DNA of 64,000 bases. Origin: Nostoc sp. 'Lobaria pulmonaria (5183) cyanobiont'. Lineage in GTDB: Bacteria; Cyanobacteriota; Cyanobacteriia; Cyanobacteriales; Nostocaceae. Under the pieces are notes generated by a model. The model was not told the origin of the DNA. It worked only from the letters and a program-made list of their open reading frames with translations, and ran no database searches. Location: positions 6,835,001 to 6,899,000 of the forward strand of contig NZ_CP026692.1 of the NCBI RefSeq assembly GCF_002949795.1, given 5' to 3'. The position numbers and the translations under genes are program-made. Shown piece by piece: positions 56,824-64,000 of this stretch (the stretch's first letter is position 1; each line of letters opens with the position of its first letter).

Positions 56824-57996
56824 ATGGCAAGAATTGAAGAAATTTCTGTCAAAAACTATAGGGTTATGCAAAATATTACCCTAAAAGATATCAAACCTTT
56901 TTCTGTTTTCCTTGGCCCTAATGGTAGTGGCAAGACTACTTTTTTTGATGTGATAGGTTTTCTTTCAGATTGCCTTACTACTAATGTTCGCAAAGCCTTA
57001 GAAAAGCGAGGAAGATTTCAAGAAGTCATCTCCCGTGATTGTCAAGGTCAAGAAATTGAAATTGTAATTAAATATCGAGAAGATAATCAATCTCCTAAAA
57101 TCACCTATACAGTTGCTATTGCTTTACAAAATGGAGCGCCAATTGTTTCAAGAGAAACTCTCAAATGGAAGCGCGGTTCTCGTGGAAACCCATTTGATTT
57201 TCTAAAGTTTGAAAATGGTGGAGGTGAAGTAATTAGTGGTGAAAATCCCGAAATTAATGACAAAAGAATTCACTATCAAATGGATGACCCCAATTCCCTG
57301 GCTATTAAAACTATAGGTCAATTATCAGATAACCCACGCATTGCTAGTTTGCGCCGTTTTATTGAGGAATGGTTTCTCTCTTATTTCATACCAGATCAAG
57401 CTCGTCAGCTAGCGACTGCTGGTGCAATGGAACATCTTTCTCGTGAAGGAGACAATATTGCCAATGTAGTTCAATATCTTGCTGATGAACATCAAGAAAC
57501 TTTATCCAAAATTTTGAAGTTACTGGTTAGCCGTGTTCCCCAGTTAGAAAAAGTGGAATCGGAGCCAACAATTGATGGCAGACTAGCTTTTTTATTTAAA
57601 GATACACCTTTTAGTAAACCATTTTTAGCTAGGTTTTCCTCAGACGGTACACTAAGATTACTGGCATATTTAATATTATTAAATGACCCTAATCCTCCTC
57701 AATTACTTTGCATCGAGGAGCCAGAAAATGGACTGCACCATCGACTGCTTGATTCTTTAAGTGAGGAAGCTCAGGCTTACTCGCAACGCGCACAAGTCTT
57801 TGTTTCTACCCACTCCCCATTTTTTGTTAACACAATAAAAGATGCTAGACAACTCTGGATTTTTCAACGCGATGAGAAAGGTTATGCAACTGTTACAAGG
57901 GCTGACCAAATCCATGATGCTAAACATTTTATAGAATCCCAAGCAGGCTTAGGTGATCTCTGGTCTGAGGGATATCTTAGAGGATTACCTTACTAG
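56824..57996 (+). CDS. AAA/ABC-type ATPase of an OLD/RecF-like two-gene module
   Basis: 390 residues. Walker A LGPNGSGKTT (about 33-42), an ABC-like signature region FSSDGTLRLLAYL, Walker B LLCIEEPENGLHH and switch His in VSTHSPFF are intact, typical of the AAA_21/OLD-like ATPases. It starts 13 bp after GGAGGTG and ends 11 bp before the DUF4276 gene. In known systems such ATPases sense a signal and license a partner nuclease, so it is a candidate defence or stress module. The function here is inferred. Confidence 0.85.
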   Translation: MARIEEISVKNYRVMQNITLKDIKPFSVFLGPNGSGKTTFFDVIGFLSDCLTTNVRKALEKRGRFQEVISRDCQGQEIEIVIKYREDNQSPKITYTVAIALQNGAPIVSRETLKWKRGSRGNPFDFLKFENGGGEVISGENPEINDKRIHYQMDDPNSLAIKTIGQLSDNPRIASLRRFIEEWFLSYFIPDQARQLATAGAMEHLSREGDNIANVVQYLADEHQETLSKILKLLVSRVPQLEKVESEPTIDGRLAFLFKDTPFSKPFLARFSSDGTLRLLAYLILLNDPNPPQLLCIEEPENGLHHRLLDSLSEEAQAYSQRAQVFVSTHSPFFVNTIKDARQLWIFQRDEKGYATVTRADQIHDAKHFIESQAGLGDLWSEGYLRGLPY

Positions 57997-58007
57997 TAGT
58001 AGCAATT

Positions 58008-58565
58008 ATGCATATAGAGTTTTTAGTAGAAGAACCTTCAACTGAAGTTGCTTTAAATTTTATTGTCCCTAAAATTATAGGTGATACTCATACGCTGAAA
58101 ATTCATAACTTTCAAAATAAAGCTAGACTTTTAAAAAGACTACCTGAGCGGATGAGAGCTTATGCTAACTCTGTGCAGGATGACTGGCGGATCGTGATTA
58201 TAGTAGATGAAGATAGATGTGATTGTCGAGAATTAAAGAGGAAACTTTGTGATGCTAGCAGTGTTGTGACTAAATACAAAGGAAATATTGTTCTCCATAG
58301 AATTGCTGTAGAAGAACTGGAGTCATGGTTTAAAGGTGATGTGACAGCAATTAGGGCTGAATATCAAAAGATTCCTGTTTCTTTATCCCAGCAAGCCAAA
58401 TTTCGGAATCCAGATACTATCAAAGGTGGTACATGGGAGCAACTAGATAAGATACTAAAAAAATATGGCTATGAGACAGGTTTACAAAAAATCAACTTTG
58501 CTGAGAAAGTTTCTCCCCACATGGATGTAGAAAACAATCTCTCTAGAAGTTTTCAGATTTTTTGA
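58008..58565 (+). CDS. DUF4276 family protein, Toprim-like
   Basis: 185 residues. IEFLVEEPSTEVAL carries the first Toprim Glu and IVIIVDEDRCDCRELKRKL the DxD motif, so it is probably a nuclease-type Toprim partner of the upstream ATPase. It follows that gene after 11 bp. The C terminus ends SRSFQIF at a TGA, beyond which DGLRSIVK then TAA stay in frame (to 58592), which suggests a recent nonsense change that trims about nine residues. Core motifs are unaffected. Confidence 0.75.
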   Translation: MHIEFLVEEPSTEVALNFIVPKIIGDTHTLKIHNFQNKARLLKRLPERMRAYANSVQDDWRIVIIVDEDRCDCRELKRKLCDASSVVTKYKGNIVLHRIAVEELESWFKGDVTAIRAEYQKIPVSLSQQAKFRNPDTIKGGTWEQLDKILKKYGYETGLQKINFAEKVSPHMDVENNLSRSFQIF

Positions 58566-58646
58566 GATGGGCTAAGAAGCATCGTCAAATAAAATTTCTT
58601 AATCAGGTACTTGCTTACACTAACTTACATAAATTTGGTAAAAAAT

Positions 58647-59264
58647 GTGGAAACGAAATGGCTGGAATGGGGACAGAAGTTACAAGCGATCGCTCAAAAT
58701 GGTCTAACCTATTCTGAAAACCCTTTTGATATCGAACGTTACAAACAATTACGAGCGCTCGCCACGGAAATCATGGCGAGTTACTCAAATGTAGAACACA
58801 GCTATGTCCTCGATTTATTTAGCCGTGAATTAGGATATGCAACTCCCAAAGTTGATGTGCGAGGAGCAATTTTTCGTGATGATACTATATTATTAGTCAA
58901 GGAACGAGCAGACGGCTGTTGGACTTTACCTGGTGGATGGGCTGATGTTGGTGAGTCGCCTAGTGAGGTAGTTGTGAAAGAAGTATATGAAGAATCGGGA
59001 TATCAAGCACGCGCTATCAAACTCCTAGCAGTCTATGACAGAAACAAACAGGGACATCCACCATTACCGTTTTATGTCTACAAGCTGTTTTTTCACTGTG
59101 AACTTATTGGTGGTTCTCCATCATCAAGTATTGAAACTGAAGAAGTAGGTTTTTTCCCTGAAGGTGCGTTACCAGAACTTTCTCTCGGACGTGTGACACC
59201 AGTACAAATAAATCGACTTTTTCAACATTATCGCCAACCAGATTTACCAACGGACTTTGATTAG
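58647..59264 (+). CDS. NUDIX hydrolase
   Basis: About 205 residues. A helical N-terminal domain (VETKWLEWGQKLQAIAQNGLTYSENPFD) is followed by the Nudix domain (about 80-190) with box GGWADVGESPSEVVVKEVYEESG. The usual Arg of RE is Lys, which family members can tolerate. It hydrolyses nucleoside-diphosphate derivatives, substrate unknown. The start is uncertain: GTG 58647 or TTG 58635; 58611 is probably too far upstream. Confidence 0.85.
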   Translation: METKWLEWGQKLQAIAQNGLTYSENPFDIERYKQLRALATEIMASYSNVEHSYVLDLFSRELGYATPKVDVRGAIFRDDTILLVKERADGCWTLPGGWADVGESPSEVVVKEVYEESGYQARAIKLLAVYDRNKQGHPPLPFYVYKLFFHCELIGGSPSSSIETEEVGFFPEGALPELSLGRVTPVQINRLFQHYRQPDLPTDFD

Positions 59265-59379
59265 TAGCCCTTCAATATTTAATATACTTTGCCAATTTTT
59301 TTAGGTAAAATACTACTACATAAATTTATTATCTACACTAATTAACTATATAGTTTGTTCCCAAAATAAATGCATAGCA

Positions 59380-59535
59380 ATGACTCAAATTACTCAACAA
59401 CAACAGCCAATCCAGCACCACCCAAGACTCGGAATTGAAGTCCTGCGAGGTTGCAATCTTAACTGTCTCACAAATCTAGAGTCGCGTGAATTAAAAGAAT
59501 CACTTTGGAAACATGGTGTAGTAGAGACAGGTTGA
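59380..59535 (+). pseudogene. TauD/TfdA dioxygenase N-terminal stub
   Basis: A 51-residue frame: HPRLGIEVLRGCNLNCLTNLESRELKESLWKHGVV. The last 25 residues match the N-terminal block of alpha-ketoglutarate-dependent dioxygenases (TauD/TfdA, where ...SRELKESLWKHGVVFVR is usual). It stops at TGA 59533, 16 bp before a MITE. The Fe-binding HxD...H part is missing. Confidence 0.6.
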
Positions 59536-59551
59536 AAGACATCACTACAAT

Positions 59552-59696
59552 AGACCTCTTGCACAAATGCAAAATTCGCCCTCATCCCCCAACCCCTTCT
59601 CCCAATTTTGGGAGAAAGGGAGCCAATTTCAAAGTCCCTCTTCCAAGCTTGGGAGAGGGATTTAGGGTGAGGTCTTTTGATTCATGCAACAAGTCT
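59552..59696. mobile_element. MITE with AGACCTCTTGCA ends
   Basis: A 145-bp element bounded by TA (59551-59552 and 59696-59697) with inverted ends AGACCTCTTGCACAAATGCA and AGACTTGTTGCATGAATCAA. Its internal hairpins are CCCTTCTCCCAATTTTGGGA and CCCTCTTCCAAGCTTGGGAG. A TA target duplication fits IS630/Tc1-type elements. Confidence 0.8.
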
Positions 59697-59811
59697 AATG
59701 TCTAAGTTAGTGTAAGAGGCTTTGTAGTAAGCACTTTAGTGCTTAGAAAATTAAGGAATAAAGTGTTTTACTACGAACTTGTTTACCTGTCAATTTAAAC
59801 TTGACAGACTG

Positions 59812-61977
59812 CTAGGGCGTTGTCTCAGGAGTTGGTATTGGTGTAGGTTCAGGTTCAGGTGTGGAGATTTTTGTAGGCGTGGGTATTGGCGTTGGCGTTG
59901 GCGTTGGCGTGGGAGCTGGTGTTGGCGTGGATGTTTCCGTGGGCGTTGCTGTTGGAAATGGGAGAGGAGTGGGATTTTCCGCTGTAATAGTGAGTTGATA
60001 ATCTACTGGTTTCGTTGCTGTAGAAACTACGACAAACTCATAAAATCCATTTTCTGCTAATTTAGTTGACAAACTACGCTTGGTAGAATCTTCTAAAAAT
60101 CGAATTTTCCCAGAAGGTGAATAGACTGATAACAAAACTTGGGAATTTGCTTCTAACTTCAAGTCTAGAGATTGTTCTTTGGCAAGTCCAGCAATGAATA
60201 CTTTACCATCACCAGGTTGGAGAGTGCCGTTGACTGTTTTGCCAGTAGCCCCCGGATCGAAGACAAGTTTCTGGAAAGCGCTACCGCCGAGGATAGCACT
60301 GAGTCGATCGCTAACAAATCCGTACCAAACTTGTCCAATGGGCTGACCTTGGAAATTTTTACTCCGTTGTTCAGGAAATACACGGGAAAAAGCTGCATCT
60401 CCCAAATCATACAAAGAACGGCTACCAACATTGACTTTGTTGACTTCCACTTTCCAGCGATCGCGTTCAGCAGTTGTGTAAGTTCCCATTTTTTGGCGTG
60501 CATTATTACTCAGTGGTGCAAGCTTTTCTAGCAATTCTGAGGCTGTTTTATCCCATTCTGCGCGCAAACTCTCATCTTCAGCGCCATTGCTGAGAGTACG
60601 TCCCCGTAAACTGGGATTTCTGTCCCAAAAAACTTGATTCACCAAGTTCACGTAGAAGTTAGAGTCAATACCCAACTGTTGACGGCGATCGCTTAATTTT
60701 TCTTTGCGTTCTCGTTCTGCTGGCGAATATTGCGCTAGAGGATCAGTTGGTTGTTCACTAGTTGGAGTAGGGCTGACTGTAGGATTAGGTTGGACTTGTT
60801 CGACATCTCGTCTACCATTCAATCCCCACCAAATTAATCCCACACTACCACCGACTAGCGCCGCCACCAGGAAAGTTTTTGTTGGTGTCCACCAGGAGGA
60901 AGGCGGGGGAGATGAGGAATATGAGGGGGATGGAGAAGGTGGGGGAGGTGGGGAGACGGCAACAGTGGCGGATGTGGGTTGTGGTGGAGTGGGATATTGA
61001 GTTGGCGGATAGTTAGCCGAGGGCGGGTTGAGGGCTTGGAGTACTTGACGGGCTGATTGATAGCGATCGCTTGGTCTGGCAGATAGCATTTTATCTAATA
61101 CCTGTGCCAAATTTTGACTCAGACTAACTTCCCGTCGCCACTGCCAGGTGAGAGTATAGGTATCAATTAATTCTTGGGGTTGTTTCCCTGTCAGTAAAAC
61201 CAACATTGTTGCGGCCATTGCATATAAGTCGCTGTGGGGAGATACTAACCCAGTTTGCATTTGTTCTGGGGGCGCAAATCCGATTTTACCTAATAAGGTT
61301 GGTGCTGGTGGAGGTGCGACCATACCGGGTTGGTAATATTCCGAAGCTACGGTTGCTACTACTTGTTTGACACCGCCAAAATCAATTAAAACTGGCAGTT
61401 TGTCAACAGTGCGAAGCATTAAATTATCTGGGGAAATATCTCGATGAATTACTCCTAATGAGTGGATGTATTCCAACACTGGCAAAATTGAAAGGAACAA
61501 TTGGCGTATTTCCGTCTCTGTAAAGCGCAAACCCTGTTGTATCCTAGCATTTAACAAAGAATTGTAAGTTTCCCCTTCTACATAATCTTGCACCAAAAAC
61601 AGATATTCTTTGCCCCCTAAATTCAGCCGCAGCAGTTCCCGGAAGCGGGGAATTTGGGGATGTTGCAGTTTATAAAGAACACTCGCCTCTCTCTCAAAGA
61701 GTTCTTCAGCTTTTTCGACAACGTAAGCGGTTTGAACTTGGGGGGAAAATTCTTTTAAAACACAAAGTTCGCGGAAACGGTTGACATCTTCAGCTAAATA
61801 AGTGCGCCCGAAGCCACCTTGGCCAATTTGACGCACAATCACATAGCGATCGCCTAAAGTCAGTCCCGGTTGGATACTATAACTCATGGGCATATCCAAC
61901 AAATTTTCACCACACTGGAGACAAAAGCGACTACCTGGGGAATTTTCATGTCCTTTAGAACAATATATTTTTGTCAT
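59812..61977 (-). CDS. Serine/threonine protein kinase with zinc ribbon and PT-rich tail
   Basis: 721 residues. An N-terminal zinc ribbon (YCSKGHENSPGSRFCLQCG, four Cys) precedes a kinase domain (about 38-305) with GQGGFGRTY, Lys in CVLKEF, HRDISPDNLML and LIDFGGVKQ. A single membrane helix (about 368-390) follows, then an external region with an IDSNFYVNLVNQVFWDRNPSLRGR domain, a pre-peptidase-like beta domain and a 60-residue PTPTP tail. A paralogue lies 50 bp upstream. The substrate is unknown. Confidence 0.9.
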   Translation of the reverse strand: MTKIYCSKGHENSPGSRFCLQCGENLLDMPMSYSIQPGLTLGDRYVIVRQIGQGGFGRTYLAEDVNRFRELCVLKEFSPQVQTAYVVEKAEELFEREASVLYKLQHPQIPRFRELLRLNLGGKEYLFLVQDYVEGETYNSLLNARIQQGLRFTETEIRQLFLSILPVLEYIHSLGVIHRDISPDNLMLRTVDKLPVLIDFGGVKQVVATVASEYYQPGMVAPPPAPTLLGKIGFAPPEQMQTGLVSPHSDLYAMAATMLVLLTGKQPQELIDTYTLTWQWRREVSLSQNLAQVLDKMLSARPSDRYQSARQVLQALNPPSANYPPTQYPTPPQPTSATVAVSPPPPPSPSPSYSSSPPPSSWWTPTKTFLVAALVGGSVGLIWWGLNGRRDVEQVQPNPTVSPTPTSEQPTDPLAQYSPAERERKEKLSDRRQQLGIDSNFYVNLVNQVFWDRNPSLRGRTLSNGAEDESLRAEWDKTASELLEKLAPLSNNARQKMGTYTTAERDRWKVEVNKVNVGSRSLYDLGDAAFSRVFPEQRSKNFQGQPIGQVWYGFVSDRLSAILGGSAFQKLVFDPGATGKTVNGTLQPGDGKVFIAGLAKEQSLDLKLEANSQVLLSVYSPSGKIRFLEDSTKRSLSTKLAENGFYEFVVVSTATKPVDYQLTITAENPTPLPFPTATPTETSTPTPAPTPTPTPTPIPTPTKISTPEPEPTPIPTPETTP

Positions 61978-62027
61978 TTGTCATTTGTCATTAGTTATTA
62001 GTTATTAGTTACTCTTCCCCAGTCCCC

Positions 62028-63716
62028 TTATTTGCCAGATTGTACTTTAGTGACTTGATCGGCTGCGATCGCATACCAAATTTGACCGAAAGTCTGTTGA
62101 TTCAGTTTCTTACGCTGCTGACCGGGAAACAACCGATCGAATTTTTCATTTGTGTCTTTAGTCAATTGATCGATTGTGTAGTTCTCAAACTGCCGCGACC
62201 GCGCTTGTTGTCTCCATGTATCGTAATCTTTTTGACTATAGTTCCCCAATTTCTGACGAGCTGTTGTACTGAGTTTAGCCTGTTCTAGTTTATCCAATAA
62301 ATCATCAGCGATACCAGACCATTCATCTCGTAAACCAGCGTCTTCAGGTTTAGATGTCAGGCTACGTCCTTTTAATTCTGGTTTTTTTGTATAAAATAAA
62401 TCATCTACTGTGCGAATAAAAAATCCTTCAGTAATTTCTAATTCTTGACGACGACTGATAATTTTCTGTAGGTCGCTATTTCCTTTGTCGCCGGCTGGTT
62501 TTCCAGTTGGAAAGTGTGGGATTTGCGGTAACGAAGGTAATGAAATTGATGGGATGGTGATTGAAGTTACGGCCCGAATGGCTGCATTTCCCGCCGCTAA
62601 AGTTAATCCAACTAAAGCCGTTCCCCCTAAACTCATCACAAAAGGGCGAATCCAAACAGGGAAAGATGCCGGTTTAGCGATCGCTTGCGTTTGCCTCTGG
62701 AATTTACTCACAACAGCACTGGCGCGTTGTCTTCCTGGAGCAACTACCATTGTTTTAATCTTGGTGGTAATATAATTACCTGGAGATTTAGTTGCAGTTG
62801 GTGATGGTAAATCTCTGAGAATTTGCTCGGCTCGTTGATAGCGATCGCTCGGTCTATAAGCTAGCATCTTTTTTAACACTGTTTCCAGTTGGGGACTAAC
62901 TTGGATTTCTTTTCCCCACCCCCAAATTCCCTGATAGCTGTCGTATAATTTTTGTGGTTCTTCACCTGTAAGCAATACTAATGTTGTCACCGCCAAAGAA
63001 TATAAATCACTACTAAAAAAGGCTTTTCCCTGCCGTAGCTGTTCTTCTGGAGCGTAGCCTTTTTTACCCAGTAAAGTGTTATTTCCAACCAGCTTAGTGC
63101 GCCAAAAGCCCTGAGAAGCTGGCAATTGTTTAACGCCACCAAAATCAATTAGCACTGGCAAATTATCAGAACGCCGCCAGATTAGATTATCGGGAGAGAT
63201 ATCACGGTGAATTACATCTCGTGAGTGGATGTAGGATAACACAGGTAAAATCTGTTGCAGGAGGATGATTACTTCCTCTTCACTAAAGGTTTTTCCTTGA
63301 CTTTTACGCTGTTCTAATAACTGGTAGTAATTGTCACCATCCACATAATCTTGCACTAAAAAGAAAAAATCTTTAGTACCTATCTTCACTTGTAGCGAGG
63401 CGTGAAAACGTGGAATCTGTGGATGCTGGAGTTTTTTCAGGACACTCGCTTCTCTCTCAAATAACTCTTTAGCTTTTTGTAAATCTTGATTTTCTTGTAC
63501 TTGGGGTGCAAATTCCTTCAGCACACAGGTTTGATGGGATTTATTGATATCTTCCGCCAAATAGGTGCGTCCAAAGCCGCCCTGCCCTAGATGACGGATA
63601 ATTTGATAGCGATTATCCACAACCTGTCCCACAGCAAGAGGTAATGGTTCACCACAATGGGTACAAAAGCGGTTACTACCATTATTTGTGTGTTGTTTAC
63701 TGCAATAGAGCTGCAT
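62028..63716 (-). CDS. Serine/threonine protein kinase, paralogue
   Basis: 562 residues with the same plan as its neighbour: zinc ribbon (YCSKQHTNNGSNRFCTHCG), kinase domain (GQGGFGRTY, VLKEF, HRDISPDNLIW, LIDFGGVKQ) and a membrane helix (about 362-385). The same external domain (ITEGFFIRTVDDLFYTKKPELKGRSL) is present. It ends before the beta domain and PT tail of the neighbour. The two probably arose by tandem duplication and are co-transcribed. Confidence 0.9.
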   Translation of the reverse strand: MQLYCSKQHTNNGSNRFCTHCGEPLPLAVGQVVDNRYQIIRHLGQGGFGRTYLAEDINKSHQTCVLKEFAPQVQENQDLQKAKELFEREASVLKKLQHPQIPRFHASLQVKIGTKDFFFLVQDYVDGDNYYQLLEQRKSQGKTFSEEEVIILLQQILPVLSYIHSRDVIHRDISPDNLIWRRSDNLPVLIDFGGVKQLPASQGFWRTKLVGNNTLLGKKGYAPEEQLRQGKAFFSSDLYSLAVTTLVLLTGEEPQKLYDSYQGIWGWGKEIQVSPQLETVLKKMLAYRPSDRYQRAEQILRDLPSPTATKSPGNYITTKIKTMVVAPGRQRASAVVSKFQRQTQAIAKPASFPVWIRPFVMSLGGTALVGLTLAAGNAAIRAVTSITIPSISLPSLPQIPHFPTGKPAGDKGNSDLQKIISRRQELEITEGFFIRTVDDLFYTKKPELKGRSLTSKPEDAGLRDEWSGIADDLLDKLEQAKLSTTARQKLGNYSQKDYDTWRQQARSRQFENYTIDQLTKDTNEKFDRLFPGQQRKKLNQQTFGQIWYAIAADQVTKVQSGK

Positions 63717-63858
63717 GGTGCTGAAGGATAAATTAAGGTTTTATTGAATGACTACAACGCGCATACCCTCATTTTCGGATATTCTACGAATTACGAATTA
63801 CGAATTACGAATTATTTTTAACGGTGTTGATTCTACTTCAGGATAAACAACAAGCGTC

Positions 63859-64000
63859 ATGAACTGCAAATCACGACATCAGCAAGTAATTAAAGCATTT
63901 GAAGACTTTTTGTCTACCCCTCTAGAAACGATACTGCAACGGCATCTCAATACTCAAACTTCGGCAGCTTTGAGTTTATTTCATGATGTGGTGGCGAATG
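63859..64000 (+). CDS. Partial CDS cut by the window edge, unidentified
   Basis: From ATG 63859 an open frame of 47 codons runs off the right edge: SRHQQVIKAFEDFLSTPLETILQRHLNTQTSAALSLFHDVV. It looks like a genuine N terminus (helical, no signal peptide). It is preceded by ATTACGA repeats and divergent from the kinase pair. The family cannot be decided from this fragment. Confidence 0.5.
   Translation, partial: MNCKSRHQQVIKAFEDFLSTPLETILQRHLNTQTSAALSLFHDVVAN

Overview
The window is chromosomal DNA of a filamentous, probably heterocyst-forming cyanobacterium of the Nostoc/Anabaena group. The evidence is the density of the HIP1 octamer (gcgatcgc), the heptameric short tandem repeats (TGACCAA, TCATTAG, ATTACGA, GGGCATT types), the palindromic repeats and MITEs typical of Nostocales, and the gene content: CyaC-type adenylate cyclase, RppA/RppB, DUF3038-DUF4335, cyanobacterial PdhC, FHA-PBP and double zinc-ribbon kinases. 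Nearly all genes are chromosomal housekeeping or signalling genes, separated by repeat-filled spacers.

Layout. 0-2.1 kb: the 5' half of an rRNA operon on the minus strand (promoter, 16S, tRNA-Ile, tRNA-Ala). 2.1-5.4 kb: a graveyard with a NadC N-terminal stub, an IS5-like transposase relic, an HTH gene plus sensor-kinase pair broken by a MITE and by the IS, then an intact acyltransferase, a 21-bp repeat ORF and a flavin-monooxygenase stub. 5.4-12.6 kb: RppA, HisG, RppB, a secreted protein, a TPR protein, a sigma-like factor and a VOC protein. 12.7-14.5 kb: a DUF29 gene and IS630, CHAT and Uma2 debris. 14.6-18.8 kb: pstSCAB with a Pho box. 19.3-20.5 kb: bioY-lspA. 20.7-28.8 kb: a PT/G-rich protein, FHA-PBP1, a four-helix-bundle protein, DUF4335/DUF3038, apt and an OppB/DppB-like permease. 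29-34 kb: tRNA-Gly, a TonB-like protein and CyaC. 35-38.2 kb: a GNAT, an unknown protein and hisC.

38.3-39.4 kb is the most unusual part. It looks like a relic of a type V-K CRISPR-associated transposon (CAST). There is one full-length and one partial repeat that look like V-K (Cas12k) CRISPR repeats. Next comes an atypical repeat followed by a 17-nt guide that matches 16/17 bases of the neighbouring tRNA-Ala(CGC) next to a GTA PAM. Then comes an array of four 18-bp TnsB-like sites ending in TGTCC, 54 bp from that PAM. No cas12k, tnsB, tnsC or tniQ gene is present.

39.4-50.3 kb: a HAD protein and methyltransferase, RtcB, two secreted unknowns, PdhC, YlqD and an acyl-ACP/CoA synthetase. 50.6 kb: a 13-copy 21-bp minisatellite. 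51-56.7 kb: an RsmB-like methyltransferase, a DUF2157/GDYXXLXY pair, a Usp and pgk. 56.8-59.7 kb: a two-gene ATPase plus DUF4276 (Toprim-like) module, a NUDIX protein, a TauD stub and a MITE. 59.8-63.7 kb: two tandem Ser/Thr kinases. The window ends in the first 47 codons of an unidentified gene.

All calls come from reading the sequence and remembered family features; no database search was run. Start codons were moved where the first possible start lies in a repeat or before the conserved N terminus.
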